64,000 nt of DNA from Plectosphaerella cucumerina (GCA_020746995.1 JAGPXD010000005.1:2232001-2296000); one strand, 5' to 3'. Counted from the first letter of the stretch, positions 21,103 through 32,754 are shown. Notes: a model not told the origin generated them from the letters alone. Program-made: numbers and translations.

Positions 21103-23227
21103 GCAATTCCCGGGTCGAGGCCCGGCCGGGGTACGTCCGAGAGTCCCAGTCCCCCGCGACTTGGAGGGAGCCCGGTCATTGCTTTTGCTGGCGCACGGGC
21201 AGAGGGGCACGCCGTCCCTCGGAGATGTCAAACCTTGTTCCAGCGTAACGGCCGCAGAGGGCTCGAGGGATCAGTGATCACCAGGCTCTCCCTCCAGTTG
21301 GCATCGTCCCAGGGCCTTGTCCGCGTCGGTGCATTGATGCTACGGTAGCAGTGAACGGGTGACAGTGAGGTCTGGCCTGGGTTAGCGAGCGCAAGGGGTC
21401 CTCGGGAAACCCCCATGATTACTTACTTACGTGAGATAAGTTTGTCACCCCAAATCGGGGCGGGCGTCTTATCTCTGTCGCCATCTTGACCCATATCGAG
21501 CGAGCAGCCACGGCCGATATCATGCGCTCTGGAAATTGCCACTGAGAGAGACGTAGGCATCTGACGGGGTCCCGCACGTGAACCTTGGCCCCCATTTCAG
21601 GTCGGCCAGGCTGGCGCAAGCTAGAGAGATGGCTCACCTGTCATCACTAGTAGCACGCGACCCTTGCCGACCCTGGATTTTCTACCGGAGATAGTCCCTA
21701 TCAGAGACACCGGAAGATGAGGATGTTCGGGAGTTGCGACAAGGCAGTGAAGGAGGCGACTTGGCAGAGATCAAGTGAGCACCACAGCAACTTTGGATAG
21801 AAAGAGTAAATGGGGTCCGAGTGAAGCTGCACTGCACCCGCAGCCCACGCCCACGCGATGCGCGGCGCGGACCGACAATGTGGACACGGATCCCAACGGC
21901 CTGGCTCCTGACAGAGGGATCAACGGTCAGAGGGGGGTCAGAGGGGGTCGGAGGTGGGAGGGATGCGATGGGGGCTCCCCCGGGGCCGAGGGTGGGAGGA
22001 ACCACAGTCCATGTGGCGCATCCCTGCAGGGGCCCCAATGGTCTCCTGCGTCCGGGAGTGAGGACAACTGATAAGTAAAAAGCCGAGCCCATCCGTCAAG
22101 AGACAAGAGGTCGAGGGAGACAGCTTGGGGTCAGGAAGTAGAAGGGGGCAGGGGTAAAAGGGGGGGAGAGAGGCAGGTTACAGCCATAAAGGCAGACAAG
22201 ACCCCCTCGGATTCGAGTTTCTGGGTTGGATGGTTATGGTTGAAAATAGGGGCCGACAAAAGAAAGAACTCGACCAGAGTTGAACAGCCACTGAGATTGC
22301 TGCGACGAGACGGCACTTGTTGTTGGACGTCACACCAGACGACGCCTCCGAGTCTGAGCCCGAGTCGAGTCGAGTCGTGTCGAGTCGCGGGATGGCTTGT
22401 CGCGGATGCTGACCGACCAGACGAATCTTCTCTCCTTTTCCTCCAGACACATCTGACGGAGCATCATCATCATCATCACGATCGCTCCTTCCCAACATCA
22501 ATTTCCCCTGCCCTGCCATCGGAGTCTGCCGCTGGTGCTGTCACTTGGCGCACGGCCTGGCTCCCGCGTCGGTCCTAGTGCCCGTCTTGTAGCAAGGCAG
22601 GTGCTAACCTGGGTAAGTGCCGGCTTTTCAATTCACGAGCAGTTAGGTTCCTTCCTCTGGAGATGACTGCTGCAGCGAGCGCTGCCAAATCCCCCCGTGC
22701 AGCCGTACTGACCGCGACACTTTTCCCCCAGACAGAACCAGTCGGGACGCTCCCACACCCTCCAGGCTCCAGGGCCCTTCCCACCCCCCGCCTCGACCCC
22801 TCCGCGACAGCGGGCGCAACGGCGGGCGAACAAGCAAGCCGACAGGCCCGGCGGCATCGGGGATTGGCCTGCGCATCCTCCACCGTGAACCGTACCGCGA
22901 CTGAACGGGCGCCCGGTCGACTTTGTCAAGGGCTACATTACGACGCCTTGCCCCGTTGTTGTCGGCGTCGATGCTTGGCGTCCTTCGCCTCGTGTCCCCG
23001 ACTTCATCTGTCTTCGACTTCGAGTTGACGACCTTGCTGCGAGACACTCGTCCAGCTCGTGTATCAGCAAGAGCACGAGTCATCCGTCGCTCGCCTGAAC
23101 TCATCAGACACCCGAACGCTCGGAGCCGATTGCGGCCACCTCTCATCACATCACCACACCTCACGACACACTAATCCAACCTCACCTCACATCACCACCA
23201 CCACCATCAACCGCCCCCCCTCCAGCC
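21103..23227. other. 2.1-kb intergenic region
   Basis: It leads into the 1026-residue gene. Several frames overlap antisense to each other without domains. A short (cgagt)n-like tract lies near 22361-22388, and a CACCAC-rich leader immediately precedes the next start codon. No RNA gene other than the tRNA was recognised. Confidence 0.5.
22361..22388. repeat. short degenerate (cgagt)n tandem tract
   Basis: About five copies of a 5-bp unit (gagtc/gtgtc) in the long gap upstream of the 1026-residue gene. It is a simple-sequence repeat with no implied function. Confidence 0.5.
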
Positions 23228-26200
23228 ATGTCAGGCCGCAGCGCCTACGTGCGCAAAAAGATCACAACCGAGGCCTCCCGGGACGCAAAGTCCGTCGCCA
23301 GGGACCGCACCCGATCAGCCGCCAGCAACGACCGCGACCATGTCACCATCTCTGACTTCCCCCTCCCCCTCCCGGCCACCGGCAGCTCCATGCCCGTCGG
23401 CACCGGCGTCGGGACCACAAACGCCCGCTTCCTCAAGTTCTCCGAGCCGGCGAGAGATCCCGAGGAACACAGGCAACATCAGCAGCAGCAACAACAGCAA
23501 TATCAGCACGACTACCAGCAGCAACAATATGACCAGCCGCCCCCTCACTCTCACATGCGCCGCAACATGAGCACCATGAGCATCAGCTCCGGCAGCACAG
23601 GCAGCGCGGGACACAGGCCAGATAACTCGGACTACCCCGACTACGACCGCCCCCGCCGCCCGACACTCAACACTGAGGACGTCTCCGGCATCGAGCGCTC
23701 CGGCCTGCGCAGCCTGTTGGATAAGAAGAGCGACGGCGTGCGCAAGGGCCTGGCCAAGACATTCACCTTTAAGAAGAAGGACCGCCACGATGCCCGCTCC
23801 CCCGAGTTCAGGCCCCCTTCAGTCGCCACTATTGCGACAGTAAGAGGCCCGTCATACCACCCGCCCGCGTCCTCACCCTCGCCGCCGCACGACTTTCAAA
23901 ACAGCCACTTTGGCCCTCCAGATCCCATGCCCGTGCCTGCGCCCCGCCAGCAGTCACAATCACAAGGCCCCGAGTACCTATGGGACCCCTCGGCGCCTAC
24001 ATCGCCGCCGCCCGCTGGCAGGCTCCCGCCTCTACCGCAACCGCCGGCCGCCATGGCCCCTCATATCAAGCGGTGGATCGGCTCCGGCCGCCCCGTCCAG
24101 CGCTGGAACAAGCTCCGGAAGGACCCCGAACTCTGGGATCCCAACGGCGATGTCCTCGTCTTCTTCGGCCACAGGGGCCAGCAGCCGCGCCCCAACCCTT
24201 CCTTCCGCCTCTCCTCACACATCATCGAGGCCACAGAGTCGCGCTACCTCGTCACCATGCTGCGCGAGGGCTCGACAGAGGAGGACCTCTCTCTGCCACC
24301 CTCCCCCCAAGGTGCCCCACCCATGCTCCGACATGCCGGCGGCGGCGGCCACCACCACCATCGTCCGGGTCACCACCTCCACCCCGGACATCCCACGCCC
24401 CCTGTCTCCGAGGACACCAGCCTTGCCGACGCCGATGGACAGATCTCCTACGAGATGTACTTCCCCACCCCTGTCGCCATGTCAAAGGTCGACCAGCTGC
24501 GCCATCACATCACCACTCGTAACTTCTTCGCCTTGCTCTACCATGCTTCCTTGGTTGGCATTTCCCTGCACCAGGCCCTCTCCGACCTACACGCCCGCTT
24601 GGACGCCTATTTGCCCTCCGACTCGGACAATGTGGCCATGCTCATTAACTACCTGACGGCTCGCTCGCTCGACGACGTTCGCGCCGACCCCGAGACCGCC
24701 GTCGGCCTGCTGGCCTGGGCTGAGGGCCCCGACGTGCGCTGGGAGGACGGCTGGCGCGAATGCTTCCTTCACTGCGCAGGGATGTATTCCCGCCTTGAGC
24801 AGTGTGCCGACTTCCGGAGTCTAACCCCCATCACTCGCGCCCTGCTCGAGCGCGCCTGCCTGGAGACCCAGCTGCGGGTGCAGGCCGCTGAGGAAAGGTT
24901 AATCGAGCTGCAGTGCCACGAGATGTGGCCGTCGTCGGGCCCTGTGGCTACCGGCCCGGCCAAGGCGGCGGCAGACCGGTTGCAAAAGTTCCTTCTAAGC
25001 CACTACACACGCATCTACGGATGCTGGCCGCCAGTACAGCAGCAACGGCAGCAGCAGGGACCAACACAGGCAGATCCGCTGGGCCTCGACGGTGAGGGAA
25101 TGTGGCTCACGCGGACAGTTGCCCAGGCGCTGCAGGCCGACTTTGGCGCGCTGTACGACTACCTTGTGCACCGCGACATTGTGTGGGACGTGTCCGAGGC
25201 GCGGTCGGGGCGCAAGTGGATGATGGTCAGCGAGGCCGGCAACCGCGGGTTCGAGGCTGACACCCCCGACCTGCCTCTGACGGACATGCTCATCGAGTTT
25301 GACAACAAGATGCGGTTCCCGCACATCCCGCACCCGTACCCGCTGGTGCCCGAGTCGATCGCGCCGACGGGTGGTGTCGCCACCAAAGAGCCGGCGCCAG
25401 CACCGACGACATCATCCTCCATGTTCCGCAGCTCCAAGAAGGCAGCCGCACCACCACCGCCGGTGGCGCCGCAGAGGAGCGGGGCCATGGAGCGCAGGGT
25501 GCAGCTGGCGTACACGGAGGCGACCAACATCTACAGCCTGGGGACGGAGCTGACGCACTCTGAGCTTGTGGATGCGTTTGCCAAGTTTGAGAAGACGGAC
25601 CACATCGGTGAGGTGGACCCAGCTGTGGCTAGGCGCGGGCGGTGGGCGCTCATCTACGGTATCCTGCAGACGCTGGCGAGCGTGTCGGTTGACTCGCCGG
25701 GGGCACGGTATCGCGAGGGTGTGCCGTACCACCTGTCCCCCCGTCTCAAGGGCACGAGGATCCCGCCGTGGAAGGGAACGGGCAAGGCGCCTGCTACACG
25801 GGGGGCGGAGGACGTCGAAGCTTCGCACGAGCTGTCGCACTGCTGGGTCGTCGCGGGGAGCTGGCAGGGTGAGGGGCGTGACGGGGCAAGCAGCGGCGGG
25901 GAGGAGGAGTCAGGAGGTGGGGGACACTTCCCGCCGTTGTCGCTGGGGGGATACAGCTTCCCGCGGTCACCGACGGGCATGGGAGGTGGGGGATGGCAGT
26001 CGGGCGGGTGGGTGACGCCGGCGGGGCGGTCTGCGCAGTCGGGGAATGACAGCTCGGCCCCGAGCGTGGTGAGTGAGACGTCGAGTCGGCCGGGCGTACC
26101 GGGGGTTGTGCCCGGGGCGTTGCCGATACGGAGCCGGGAGTTTGGGGGATATCATGAGGGGACACACGGGGTGTATGGGACGCGATCTCAAGGGCAGGGG

Positions 26201-26308
26201 CAGAGCCGGAGTACGGGATATGGGTCACCGCCGGAGGGTCCGCCGCAGATCCGGGATTTTGATCTGGATGTGATTGATGTTGCGGAGCCATGGAGGGGGA
26301 TGGAATGA
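23228..26308 (+). CDS. large fungal protein of unknown function (DUF8004-like)
   Basis: One exon, 1026 residues. Residues 1-250 are disordered and basic/Ser-rich, with a Gln-rich tract near 80-110 and a Lys/Arg patch (LAKTFTFKKKDRHD). A globular, conserved-looking core runs from about 275 to 700: HIKRWIGSGRPVQRWNKLRK starts it, then a short His-rich linker, then the helical EMYFPTPVAMSKVDQLRHHI region and a final block around the RWALIYGILQTLASVSVD sequence near residue 810. The C-terminal 200 residues are Gly/Ser/Pro-rich and disordered. From memory this core is the one filed as DUF8004 in filamentous ascomycetes; that assignment needs a profile search. No catalytic motif or membrane segment is visible. 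The RW-rich start resembles a PH-like fold only loosely. Confidence 0.75.
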   Translation: MSGRSAYVRKKITTEASRDAKSVARDRTRSAASNDRDHVTISDFPLPLPATGSSMPVGTGVGTTNARFLKFSEPARDPEEHRQHQQQQQQQYQHDYQQQQYDQPPPHSHMRRNMSTMSISSGSTGSAGHRPDNSDYPDYDRPRRPTLNTEDVSGIERSGLRSLLDKKSDGVRKGLAKTFTFKKKDRHDARSPEFRPPSVATIATVRGPSYHPPASSPSPPHDFQNSHFGPPDPMPVPAPRQQSQSQGPEYLWDPSAPTSPPPAGRLPPLPQPPAAMAPHIKRWIGSGRPVQRWNKLRKDPELWDPNGDVLVFFGHRGQQPRPNPSFRLSSHIIEATESRYLVTMLREGSTEEDLSLPPSPQGAPPMLRHAGGGGHHHHRPGHHLHPGHPTPPVSEDTSLADADGQISYEMYFPTPVAMSKVDQLRHHITTRNFFALLYHASLVGISLHQALSDLHARLDAYLPSDSDNVAMLINYLTARSLDDVRADPETAVGLLAWAEGPDVRWEDGWRECFLHCAGMYSRLEQCADFRSLTPITRALLERACLETQLRVQAAEERLIELQCHEMWPSSGPVATGPAKAAADRLQKFLLSHYTRIYGCWPPVQQQRQQQGPTQADPLGLDGEGMWLTRTVAQALQADFGALYDYLVHRDIVWDVSEARSGRKWMMVSEAGNRGFEADTPDLPLTDMLIEFDNKMRFPHIPHPYPLVPESIAPTGGVATKEPAPAPTTSSSMFRSSKKAAAPPPPVAPQRSGAMERRVQLAYTEATNIYSLGTELTHSELVDAFAKFEKTDHIGEVDPAVARRGRWALIYGILQTLASVSVDSPGARYREGVPYHLSPRLKGTRIPPWKGTGKAPATRGAEDVEASHELSHCWVVAGSWQGEGRDGASSGGEEESGGGGHFPPLSLGGYSFPRSPTGMGGGGWQSGGWVTPAGRSAQSGNDSSAPSVVSETSSRPGVPGVVPGALPIRSREFGGYHEGTHGVYGTRSQGQGQSRSTGYGSPPEGPPQIRDFDLDVIDVAEPWRGME

Positions 26309-27842
26309 GGCATGATGCTAAGATGCATGATGTGGTGGATGTATTGTGGAGGATATGACACATTCAATGAAGAGATATCCCGAGAATATACTTTGAGTGT
26401 AATGCAGCCGAGTATCTGCTCTTTTTGTCATATTTAAGTGGTGGTGATGCTTGAGGTGGTGTTGCAAGGAGTTCGGGGCCGAGTATGCAGAAACATGATG
26501 GCCCCTACGTCTAATCCAAGCACATACGACCATAGCCACTAGAGAACACGGGATCCCGTCCGCTCTCCCATAGTTAAACTAGTGAGCGCCGGATCAGTAG
26601 TTGGGTCGGTGACGACCAGCGAATCCCCGGTGTTGTATGTTTTTTTTTTTTTTTTTTTTTGGATCTGAATGTTTTTTCGACCGACTTTTTACATGGATTA
26701 CTGTATCTCCATCACAATATGTGGTGGAATCTAGAAGTGGCTCGTGCTCAAGAACCGGTGGCTGGTGGTGGCCATGTGGCTCGTGCGTAGAGAAGAGAAG
26801 AGCTTGGGCCACAACCTCCCGTCGCATCATCTGATTGGCCCGTACACGACCTGACTCGGGCCGTTGCCCGGGCGTCAGCTCCAGTCCAACACACCCGCAG
26901 ACCAACCCCCCGCTATTCCGCCTGCAGCACTGCACCGCACCACCAGTTTGCGCCCAGGACGTTCCGAGCATGTCGTCACCCGCAGCTGATGCGCAAACAG
27001 TCAGCTCGAGAGGGTGGGATGTCTGCCTTCTGAGTTGTGCAGGCTGCTTCAGGACGTCAAATCATGCGCCGCGAAGCGAGATGGGTGATCTGCCTGGACG
27101 AACTCGAAGACACGAACACATGGCCGTGGTCGGATGGGAGGAAGGGGCCGACGTCATATTGCGCTGGCTGGGGAACAAGGGTCATCCACGGCCGTCGCAG
27201 ACTCGGGGGACCCTGCCGGTTGACGACAATATCTGGCCAGGCCAGGCCCCCTTCTCGATCTTGGGAGGGCGGGCAAACCGGGCAGACACCCCTGTCGGTC
27301 TTGACTCTTCCCCCGTGGTCATGGATGCTCCCCGTGCAGCCGTAGGGGTATCGCGGCAGTGGTAGTGGCTTTCTTGGTCTTGGTTTCCTGCCCAACGAGA
27401 GGAAACACGCGCGATGGACGGGCAGAGACGAGATGGTGTGTGTGACGGTCCACGGAGAACCGGGAACTTGAAGCTGCTGCTGCTGCCCCTGGCCTGGCCT
27501 GGCCTGGCCGTTTGTCCCCCGGTGATGATGATGCTGCAGCCATCCATCCATGGATGGAGGGTCGTAAGAAAAAGAGCGCCAGGGTCGTTTCCTCGTCCCA
27601 ACCCCCTCACATTCAGCCCAGACCAGACCCGGACCCCCCCTCCCGTTGCGCATCCTACACGAGTCGCACCTTTAAGAAGCGTCGCACAGTCCACTCTCCC
27701 GCGACTTTTTCGCGCCTTGGTTTTTTTCGATCTGACCTGCACATCCACACACGGCGCCCATTCCCAAAGGACCTTGCGATCCTTCTTCCCGCCGTCGCAT
27801 TTCAGCATCGTCTTCAGTCCAGCCCAGCGCAATACCGCCAAC
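26309..27842. other. 1.5-kb intergenic region
   Basis: It holds the 3' flank of the 1026-residue gene and the promoter and leader of the second MARVEL gene. It includes a 21-T tract and a short CTGGC repeat near 27488-27508. No gene is supported; long antisense frames across 27182-28489 are shadows. Confidence 0.5.
26640..26660 (+). repeat. poly-T tract (21 T)
   Basis: An uninterrupted homopolymer in intergenic DNA. It may be a simple repeat, a nucleosome-excluding element or the remnant poly(A) of a minus-strand retrocopy; no element body or target-site duplication was found beside it. Confidence 0.7.
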
Positions 27843-28534
27843 ATGTTTCTCTGGAGCATCTTCTTCGTCTGGTGGCGGCTCTGCCAGATTGTCACTCTGG
27901 TGAGTTTCCCTCTTCTACCTCCCGAAACTCCAAGACATTCGAACTGACAACCCAGATCCCAACCATGGGCATGCTCGCCTGGTTCGTCCACGGCTTCGTC
28001 GAATCCAACGCCCTCACCCCCAACTACATCCTCATCCTCTTCATCGTCTCCGTCCTCGCCCTCGCCTGGGCCCTCTTCACCCTCTTCACCTGGTTCCGCT
28101 CCACCACAAACTCCAACGCCGTCGCCTTCATCGACCTCTGCTTCGTCGGCGCCTTCATCGCCGCCGTCTACTACCTCCGCCACATCGCCGGCGCCGACTG
28201 CACACAGGTGCGCCGCGACCAGAACTGGTCCGTCAACTTTGGCGGGCTCGCCGCCGTCTCGGGCCCCTCGTGGGACTGGACCACCGATAAGCCGTGCGCG
28301 ATGCTCAAGGCTTGTTTCGCGTTTGGCATCATGAACTGCGTCTTCTTCTTCTTCACGGCCATCTTGGCGTGGTGGAGTTCCGATAGCGTTACGAGGGGCG
28401 TTTCGCATGATCGCAAGATTTATAGGGATGGACGGTACCATGGTGGTGGACGCTCGCGCTCGCATAGGAGCAGGAGCCGTTCGCACCACTCCACTCGCCG
28501 GACGTCCTCGTACTCGAGGCGCACATATGTCTAG
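27843..28534 (+). CDS. four-span MARVEL-domain membrane protein (second copy type)
   Basis: Exon 1 is 27843-27899 (MFLWSIFFVWWRLCQIVTL) and exon 2 is 27956-28534; the 56-nt intron has a GTGAGT donor and a CCAG acceptor. The 211-residue product has four hydrophobic segments: the start through WFVHG, ILILFIVSVLALAWALFTLF, FIDLCFVGAFIAAVYYL and CFAFGIMNCVFFFFTAILAW. The C-terminus is a cytoplasmic, Arg/Ser/His-rich tail, RSRSHRSRSRSHHSTRRTSS. The layout matches fungal MARVEL proteins, with a Cys-containing loop (GADCTQVRRDQNW) between segments 3 and 4. Its longer basic tail and different intron position show that it is not a recent duplicate of the 160-residue protein. The role is unknown. Confidence 0.8.
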
Positions 28535-28858
28535 GCGGGGGACCTAGGGATGAGGCACATGAACGGATGATGGATGGACGATATGCGAGGCGGCTATGGA
28601 TGCCTGGGAACGGATGAATGTGGTGGAAACCCACACGATGGAAACGACACCCCCTGAGAATGGGGACGGCGGCAGCTTGGATCCCAGGGATTTGGAATAC
28701 TCCCTTACGATGACGAATTTCACGCTTCTCTCTTTCTGTCAAGCGGTCGGTTTTGTGGGATACGAAATAGGTAGTCAGGGGCGTGTAGAGAGCCTCCCAT
28801 TCTTGTTGATAGCATAACCCAGGAACATATCACATTCCCGTATCTCTTGGTATTTTGT
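28535..28858. other. convergent 3' spacer
   Basis: 324 bp between the stop codons of the second MARVEL gene and DPH2. Only 3' ends are expected here, and nothing else is seen. Confidence 0.5.
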
Positions 28859-30601
28859 CTATGCCCTTGAACTGTCCTCGCCCACGGTATACCCCCGTGC
28901 CACACCACTCCGTCCCTCCTCCACCACCGTACTCGTCTCCTCCCCATCGTGATCCGTCCCCAGGCCCTGCCACGTCCGCTTCGACCGCAGGAACTCGGCT
29001 CCCGGACTCACCACCCCGTTGATCGTCGCCAGCTCTCCCCGTCCCGTGTCCTGCTTGATCAGTGCCCCCGCCGTTCCGTTCGCACCCTCCGCCGCCTTGG
29101 GCTTGCCGTGCCCACCGACAACCACCCGCATCGGCTGGCTATGCGTGATGAGCTTGCCCGTCCGCAGGTCAAACTGCGGCGGCGCCGACTCCTCGTCCTC
29201 CACCCCGCCCTCAACAGACTCAGTCTCTGCACCATCACCCGCCTCCCCATCCCCCGTCTTCTCCTCCTGCGCCTTCATCTTCTCGATACCCGCCCACCAC
29301 TCGAGTCCCCACACTCTCTCCTCGTCCGGCAGCAGCGCCGCCTCCATCTCAAACGGCGTGATCACCGGCCTATAGAACCCAGAATCCTCCTCCACCAGCC
29401 CGCTCTCCCAGCACCCGACGACCACCCAGCCGTCAATCTCAGCAAAGTTGGCCAACTTGGCCGGGTTCAGCTTGCCCACCACCACCGTGTAGCTCTTCTT
29501 CCCCGCGTCGGCGATGCGCCGCCGCAGCAGGTCGATGCTCGACATGTAGTTCGCCACGCTGAGCGTGTTGACCAGGATACCCACCACCCCCGCGCTCGCG
29601 AGCGTCAGCACCTTTGCGTACCGCCGACGGAGCAGCGCCCCCGTCGTCCGCGTCGGGTCGTCCGTGCTGAGCGTCGATGACGATGTATCAAGCACGTGCA
29701 GCGACGCCATGCGCGTCTGCAGAGCAAGCAGCAGCGCCGCCGGCGGGGTCGAGATGTGGAAGAGGGAGTACTCGGCGAGGTTTACGTCTGCCCCTGTCTC
29801 TACCTCTGCCTCAGACCCAACCCCGGCCTCGGCGTTGCTCTCGGCATCGGCACTCGCATCGGCTGCGGCTACCCTTCGGTTTGGGATGGCGCCGGCGGGG
29901 TCGTGTACGACGGTGGTGTGCAGCAGGCCCACGTAGCCCTGAGACCGCAGGCTCGCCGCCAGCGGTGCGACGTGGTCCTGGTACGTCAGGTCGGCCATGA
30001 GGATCACCTTGGCCCCCTTGTCCGGGAACTCCTTCTGGAAGGCTGTCACGGCCGCGTCGTGGTCCAGGGGGTTCCTGGTGAAGACGTAGATGACCGGCAG
30101 GCGGGATGTCGGGGAGAGGCATGAGCGCCCGTAGTGTACGACGACGTGCGCGTCGGCGTGCTCGGCCGCAATCTCATCGACGCAGCACGCGCTGTACGAC
30201 GTGTCTGCGAGAATGTAGATGCGCTCTCTTATTGGTGTTTGCGGCGGCGGGACAAGAGCCTGGCCCCCTGGCCCTGTTGTGAGGTCCGTCTCCAGAGCCT
30301 CCCGTGTGTCTGCCGCCGCGGGGGCCTGCTCCGCGTCTGTTCGGCTAGGCAGCTCCGCGAGAGCATTCTTCAGGGCCTCGACGACCCAGCTGGCGTCGCT
30401 GAGCATGTGGTCGGGGAACTGGAGGGCGACTCGCGTCCAGCCGCCCTGCTTGATCTCCCTCGCCGCGCGGGCGATCTCGTAGACGTCTCGGAGCTCTTCA
30501 TCGCTTCGAGGGGCCGACGGCGGCGGCGGGGCGGGTGTCGGGTCTTCGAAAGTGTATTCGGCCGGTGTCGAGAGCACCGGCGGTGCCACGGGGGTATCCA
30601 T
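28859..30601 (-). CDS. DPH2: diphthamide biosynthesis protein 2
   Basis: DPH2 pairs with DPH1 as the Fe-S enzyme that transfers the 3-amino-3-carboxypropyl group of S-adenosylmethionine to a histidine of eEF2, the first step of diphthamide synthesis in the cytosol. It is intronless, 580 residues, close to the fungal family length. Domain 1 has VALQFPDHMLSDA and the cluster region LADTSYSACCVDEIAAEH with C139/C140. The second conserved cysteine lies in VHYGRSCLSPTSRLPVIYVF (C161). The third is in WVVVGCWESGLVEEDSGFYR, and VITPFEMEAAL closes the core. Gln/Glu/Ala-rich insertions near 85-120 and 245-275 are species-specific. The C-terminal 130 residues are low-complexity. Confidence 0.93.
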   Translation of the reverse strand: MDTPVAPPVLSTPAEYTFEDPTPAPPPPSAPRSDEELRDVYEIARAAREIKQGGWTRVALQFPDHMLSDASWVVEALKNALAELPSRTDAEQAPAAADTREALETDLTTGPGGQALVPPPQTPIRERIYILADTSYSACCVDEIAAEHADAHVVVHYGRSCLSPTSRLPVIYVFTRNPLDHDAAVTAFQKEFPDKGAKVILMADLTYQDHVAPLAASLRSQGYVGLLHTTVVHDPAGAIPNRRVAAADASADAESNAEAGVGSEAEVETGADVNLAEYSLFHISTPPAALLLALQTRMASLHVLDTSSSTLSTDDPTRTTGALLRRRYAKVLTLASAGVVGILVNTLSVANYMSSIDLLRRRIADAGKKSYTVVVGKLNPAKLANFAEIDGWVVVGCWESGLVEEDSGFYRPVITPFEMEAALLPDEERVWGLEWWAGIEKMKAQEEKTGDGEAGDGAETESVEGGVEDEESAPPQFDLRTGKLITHSQPMRVVVGGHGKPKAAEGANGTAGALIKQDTGRGELATINGVVSPGAEFLRSKRTWQGLGTDHDGEETSTVVEEGRSGVARGYTVGEDSSRA

Positions 30602-31058
30602 TCGGTGTGGTCGGGAGGGAGGAAGTGTTCCTTGGTGTTGAGGGAGGACGATGGCTGGAAATTTTAGTTTTCAAAAAGCTTCCAGCATGATTCGATGCGC
30701 CGCGGGGCAGCGGCGCTTCAGCGAGTACATCGCCCAATGATGGCGGGGTCATTTGCAGCGGCGCTAGGGAAGTGCCCCGCCCCCACCTTCCTTTTCTGCT
30801 CTCCAACACAACACTGTGAATTTCCATGGAGCTTGAACCGAAGTCAACACCAAAACTTTCCACTATCGACACTTCATCGTCACCGATCACTGACATCGCG
30901 GCTCTTGCCATACAGCCTCTTTTCTTATTTGCTTTGCTCCAATTTATACCATCCCATCGAAACCCCTTCCCAGACTCGTGTATACCCTTTCCTCCCATGT
31001 TGCCTTCCAGCACCATTTTCTGACCGAAACCCAACTTCTGCTTTCCATTTGTACCCAT
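30602..31058. other. intergenic region upstream of DPH2
   Basis: 457 bp carrying the DPH2 promoter and the 3' flank of the MFS gene. No coding or repeat signal is supported. Confidence 0.5.
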
Positions 31059-32754
31059 TCAAAAGACCTTCTTCACGCTCCAGCCCACAGCCATGACCCG
31101 CGCCGCCACATAACACGCCAGCGCAAGAACATACGAAAGTCCCGCAAAGGCGATGAGGGCGTTCCAGCCGGCGTCGCCGTGATGTCCCGCCTCGAGAATA
31201 GCGCCCGCGATAGGCAGACTGCTCAGCGTGCCAAAGCTGGCAACCATGAGCGCCGTCGAGATGAAGCGTCCATAGTCGCGCGGGTCACACAGTTGACCCA
31301 GACACACGGGCGTGAGGCTCAGGTTGCTCCCGCTCGCGAAGCCGAAAAGCACCGCGAACGCGATGAGCATGGGCTCCGAGTCGCCTGCCGGCATCCACAG
31401 CCCGAACACGGTGGCCACGCACATGGAGATGGTGAGAAGGATGACGTTGAACCGTCCAATCTTGTCGGCGAAGAATCCCGGCAGGAAGCGGCCCAGCGCC
31501 GAGCCGGCGTTGAGCATGGAGAGCAGCGTGTACGACTCGGTCGGGTCCGCCCGGTAGCGCGCCGAGTAGGAGACGATGAAGGTGAGCGGCACGAATAGCC
31601 CCCACTCCATGAAGAAGATGCCCACGGCCGAAAAGGTGAACTTGAGGTCGCGGAACATGGTCAGGTCTGGCCACACGGACGCGATGGTGTCCTTGGGCGG
31701 CAGCCGAGACCGGATGAAGAGGTTCGCCGGCACCGCGAGCGCCAGCAGGATGAACCCGAGGATCCGGGTCGTCCAACCGAACCCGAGCACCGGGAGCAGC
31801 CGCTGCAGCAAGATCGGGAACACGACGCCGCCGATGGACCCGGCCGTGGCCGCGAGGCCCGTGGCGAGTCCGCGTCGGGCGTCGAAGAAGTGCGCAATGG
31901 CTGCGTACGCCGGCGAGTTGAGCAGCGCGCCGCCCAGACCGCCCATGACTGAGTAGGCGAGCATGATCTGGTAGTATCCTGAGAGGCATTAGCCATGATG
32001 ACCGAAGACCAAAGGAAGCCAGCCTAGTCTCACCTTTGCACACGCTGAACAGCAGCAGACTGCCAGCGATGAGCACGCCGCCAATGGCGACGACAATGCG
32101 CGGGCCATACTTGTCAAAGATGGGCCCGACCTGGATGCCGACGAAGAAGACCATGAACAGGTACAGACTGAAGATCCAGCCGATCTGGTCCGACGAGTAC
32201 TCGGACAGCTGGTTCGTCGAGAGGTACGACTCGAAGACGGCGGCCGTGTTGATGAGGCCGAAGACGGAAAGCATGGCGCAGAAGGAGCCGAAGACGACGA
32301 GCCAGGCCTGGAGCCCGCCCTCGGGGAAGTCAAAGTTGGTCTCCTGCTGCGTGAGCACTACGCCGTCGCCGCCGGCGAGCGGGGCCGGGGCCGGAGCCTC
32401 GACATCGTCATTGCTGGTAGAGCGGCGGGGGTTCGCCGGGGCTGAGTTTGGGTTCGGGGCCGGAGCGGCCTTCTCGGGGTCGTGATGTTGGCCGGGGTCA
32501 CCGAGTGGTGCGCCGTTGGCGCCCTGGGGAGCGGCGGAAACGGGGTCGGCCTGGGCGGCCTGACCCTGGTTTTTTAGGCAGCTGTCCTCTGCATCGCTGG
32601 CCCTGTGTTGCATGGGCGGGCTCGAGTCCGATTCTTCACTACTGATCGACCAAGATCCAGCTCGCAGCTTGCGCTCGGCTATTCGCGTATTGCTTTCTCG
32701 TGTAAGAGGAAGAAGTAGGCGGTTGGTGAACCGGATGAGGTTTCTAAAGACCAT
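31059..32754 (-). CDS. MFS transporter, monocarboxylate/riboflavin-permease type
   Basis: Twelve-span major facilitator of 546 residues. Exon 1 is 32034-32754 and exon 2 is 31059-31978; the 55-nt intron joins FSVCK-GYYQIMLAYSVMGG. After about 135 disordered, Pro/Ala-rich cytoplasmic residues, the first helix starts in the fungal monocarboxylate-transporter block DFPEGGLQAWLVVFGSF. Next come FDKYGPR, matching the MFS A-motif loop (DxxGxR), and FDARRGLATGLAATAGSIGG between helices 4 and 5. It belongs with yeast Mch-type proteins (Mch5 is a riboflavin permease); the substrate cannot be deduced. The N-terminal extension is longer than usual. Its upstream region has three 20-bp tandem repeats. Confidence 0.87.

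Noticed and set aside
26640..26660. Poly-T tract as the tail of a retroelement
   Set aside because: No reverse transcriptase, promoter box or target-site duplication was found next to it; a plain homopolymer is the simpler view.
27182..28489. 435-codon minus-strand frame over the second MARVEL gene
   Set aside because: Low-complexity Glu/Gly-rich sequence antisense to a well-structured four-span protein with a clean intron; no domain.
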